A stretch of DNA of 64,000 bases, taken from positions 1-64,000 of the forward strand of contig CANMUI010000010.1 in assembly GCA_947501045.1 (NCBI GenBank), written 5' to 3'. This document shows, piece by piece, positions 62,365 through 64,000 of the stretch; positions within the stretch are counted from its first letter, which is position 1, and every line of letters starts with the position of its first letter. Both the position numbers and the translations under genes were made by a program. Under the pieces are notes generated by a model that ran no database searches, was not told the DNA's origin, and saw nothing but the letters and a program-made list of their open reading frames with translations. Source of the stretch: an uncultured Psychrobacter sp. Its GTDB lineage: Bacteria; Pseudomonadota; Gammaproteobacteria; Pseudomonadales; Moraxellaceae.

Positions 62365-64000
62365 AAGGTGTCTCTGTAGTTTCTACTAAATTTTTTAGAA
62401 AGCTATTGATTTTTTTAATGTTACTTTCATACTCTTCACGAGCTCGCTTTGGGGTGTTTGTAACTAGTTGCGCCTCATAAAAGTCCTTTGTTTGTTCTAA
62501 GGCCGCTCTTGAACCAGGTAGAAACACAGCATTTTCGCAGCTAATACAAGCAGAGGCAAGAACACCTGCACCCTTATTGCAGGGCTTTATAGACATACAC
62601 CCTCCTACTAGAGTTGGTCGGTAACGGATTCTTCCGTTTTTAACAGCTTTTTTAGTATTTTTACGATTATCTAAGAACTTAGGTAGCTCGCTTTTAACTT
62701 TTTGTGCCATAAGCTTTTTTCCTGCACTTCCAGCTAATGGTTGATTACTATCTAGAAGGAGATGTAACTCATCAGCCTCAATACGAGCCTTCGCATCAAC
62801 CCATTCAGCTCGTAATGCTTTGACTTCAAGATCGTCGCCTAGAATATTAATAGCTCTAGAGTTTGAGTCAGAGTAATAAGTAGTCATTACCATACTAATA
62901 TGTTTAAGTTGAGTCTTTAAAGCGGGGTACGATACGTAACCACTTGCAGCTGCATAGACTGCCATAGAACGTCTAAATTGATGAAAGCCTAAAGGCCAAG
63001 ATTTGCCTATTTGGATGCTATTAGGTAATTTATCGCCATATAAAAACCAGCTTATTTCTGCTATGTCTTGCTCAGATATTTTGAGCTCCTTCTTGAATAT
63101 ACTTTTTTCAGATTTTCCAATATTAATTGCAGCTACTGTATATGCGAAGCTTGGATGTGGTTTACCATGCTTACCATGTTCTACTGATAAGAATAATGGT
63201 ATTTCTTGCTCTTTCGAATATAAATCTTCTCTATCGCCAGACCATGCAAGTACACCTTTTGCAATGATTCTTAACACGTCAAAAGCAATTTGTACAATAG
63301 AGCTTGTAATCCATTTCGTAAATCTAGGAGTTCCATTGCTTTCAAGTTTAGTTGTAGTAGACCAGATAACAGGAATACTCTCTCTTTCAGTATTTAATTC
63401 CTTCAATCCGTTTAAAGGTATAGCTAATATTTCGTTTATGCGCATACCAGTAAACGCTGCAATCAGAATAGCACATCGCGTTTGCCAACGAGTTAAGCTA
63501 TTAGCGAGCCCTGACCAACTCTCACTTTCTATAATCCCAACATCAAAGAGGTGTTTCAAAGCTTTAGAAACTTCTCTATTTTCTTGCAATATTTTCATCC
63601 AGTAAAACTGTATTCGAGCAGACTGTTTGCGTGTAATCCGCTCTGGAGTTAAACCTTTATCTAGACTTACCCCTTTATCTCTAGCAAACGTACGCATAGA
63701 AAATATGAATTGTATTTTTTCTCTATTTTCGAGAAATAATTCTAAGTCATTTATCACACTTTTTAATAAGTCTTGGTATATGTTAGATGGTATTAGTAAG
63801 GTCTGTAAGCAGTCAGTGGTTTCAGGGAATGACTTTCTCACTCGTTTTAACTTATTAAGGTAGTCTACTGATGGGGCTAACTCAGACCAAAACAAACTAT
63901 TACTAAGGACAGAGGCAGTGTCTGTAAATCTTTGAATTTTCCCCAATAGAAGCCCAGCCTGTTTTTCTGTAGAAACATTATTGACCAAAAAATCTAATGC
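62351..64000 (-). CDS. Tyrosine recombinase, TnpB-like, N-terminus outside the window
   Basis: At least 549 residues; the frame is open through the right edge, so the 5' end is missing (a TTG at 63988 is not the necessary start). Catalytic set of tyrosine recombinases, counted from that TTG: R183 in FTGMRINEIL, H336-x2-R339 in GFHQFRRS, H363 in LKHISMVMTTYYSDS and Tyr371 or Tyr372. A Cys-rich tail (GCMSIKPCNKG...ACISCENAVF near 463-490) is typical of the large TnpB subunit of Tn554-like elements. The tnpA-like gene should follow to the right. Confidence 0.87.
   Translation of the reverse strand, partial: ALDFLVNNVSTEKQAGLLLGKIQRFTDTASVLSNSLFWSELAPSVDYLNKLKRVRKSFPETTDCLQTLLIPSNIYQDLLKSVINDLELFLENREKIQFIFSMRTFARDKGVSLDKGLTPERITRKQSARIQFYWMKILQENREVSKALKHLFDVGIIESESWSGLANSLTRWQTRCAILIAAFTGMRINEILAIPLNGLKELNTERESIPVIWSTTTKLESNGTPRFTKWITSSIVQIAFDVLRIIAKGVLAWSGDREDLYSKEQEIPLFLSVEHGKHGKPHPSFAYTVAAINIGKSEKSIFKKELKISEQDIAEISWFLYGDKLPNSIQIGKSWPLGFHQFRRSMAVYAAASGYVSYPALKTQLKHISMVMTTYYSDSNSRAINILGDDLEVKALRAEWVDAKARIEADELHLLLDSNQPLAGSAGKKLMAQKVKSELPKFLDNRKNTKKAVKNGRIRYRPTLVGGCMSIKPCNKGAGVLASACISCENAVFLPGSRAALEQTKDFYEAQLVTNTPKRAREEYESNIKKINSFLKNLVETTETPYDNQ

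Noticed and set aside
1..64000. CRISPR array
   Set aside because: No series of regularly spaced direct repeats was seen anywhere, including the island.

Overview
The window looks like a chromosome segment of a gammaproteobacterium of the Moraxellaceae, most likely Psychrobacter. The evidence is moderate to low GC, the gene orders trpF-trpB-trpA-accD-folC and mreBCD-maf-rng running into the S10/spc/alpha ribosomal clusters, a gatCAB operon, and many small species-specific proteins. The genus is inferred from gene order and protein style, not from a database search.

Layout. 240-2937: a YadG/YadH-type ABC exporter and queF. 3045-8088: proS, two related single-pass membrane proteins and a photolyase. 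8221-15276: trpF, trpB, trpA, accD, folC and a LysM/SPOR envelope protein in the place usually held by dedD. 15432-20858: a DUF2726 protein, a lipoprotein, a probable outer-membrane barrel protein, a DUF1853 protein and a YdhR-like protein. 21222-23089: a small accessory patch with an unknown gene and a hicAB toxin-antitoxin pair, next to tRNA-Pro(GGG). 23199-27229: gatB, gatA and gatC, with an unknown gene inserted between gatB and gatA. 27831-32919: mreB, mreC, mreD, maf, rng. 33307-47567: rpsJ through rplQ in canonical order, including secY, rpmJ and rpoA, with promoters visible in the gaps where the E. coli S10, spc and alpha operons begin. 47667-48287: yciO.

From about 48800 to beyond the right edge lies an AT-rich genomic island. 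Its left end breaks the EF-P hydroxylase gene epmC exactly inside the HExxH metal motif. Only the C-terminal part of the chromosomal gene remains in the window, and the island carries its own complete, divergent epmC (61355-61861). Island cargo, left to right: an AbiV-like HEPN protein, a TIR-like nucleotide-binding protein with a small partner, a complete type III restriction-modification system (mod, res), two adjacent reverse transcriptases matching a type 3 defence-associated RT system (DRT3), a structured non-coding RNA carrying ACACAC directly after the second RT, an XRE regulator divergent from an unknown zinc-ribbon protein, the replacement epmC, and the end of a Tn554-like recombinase operon (tnpC-like and a partial tnpB-like tyrosine recombinase).

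The main discovery is therefore a defence island inserted in epmC that carries a DRT3 system with a visible candidate template RNA, an uncharacterised XRE/zinc-ribbon pair, and a spare copy of the gene it destroys.
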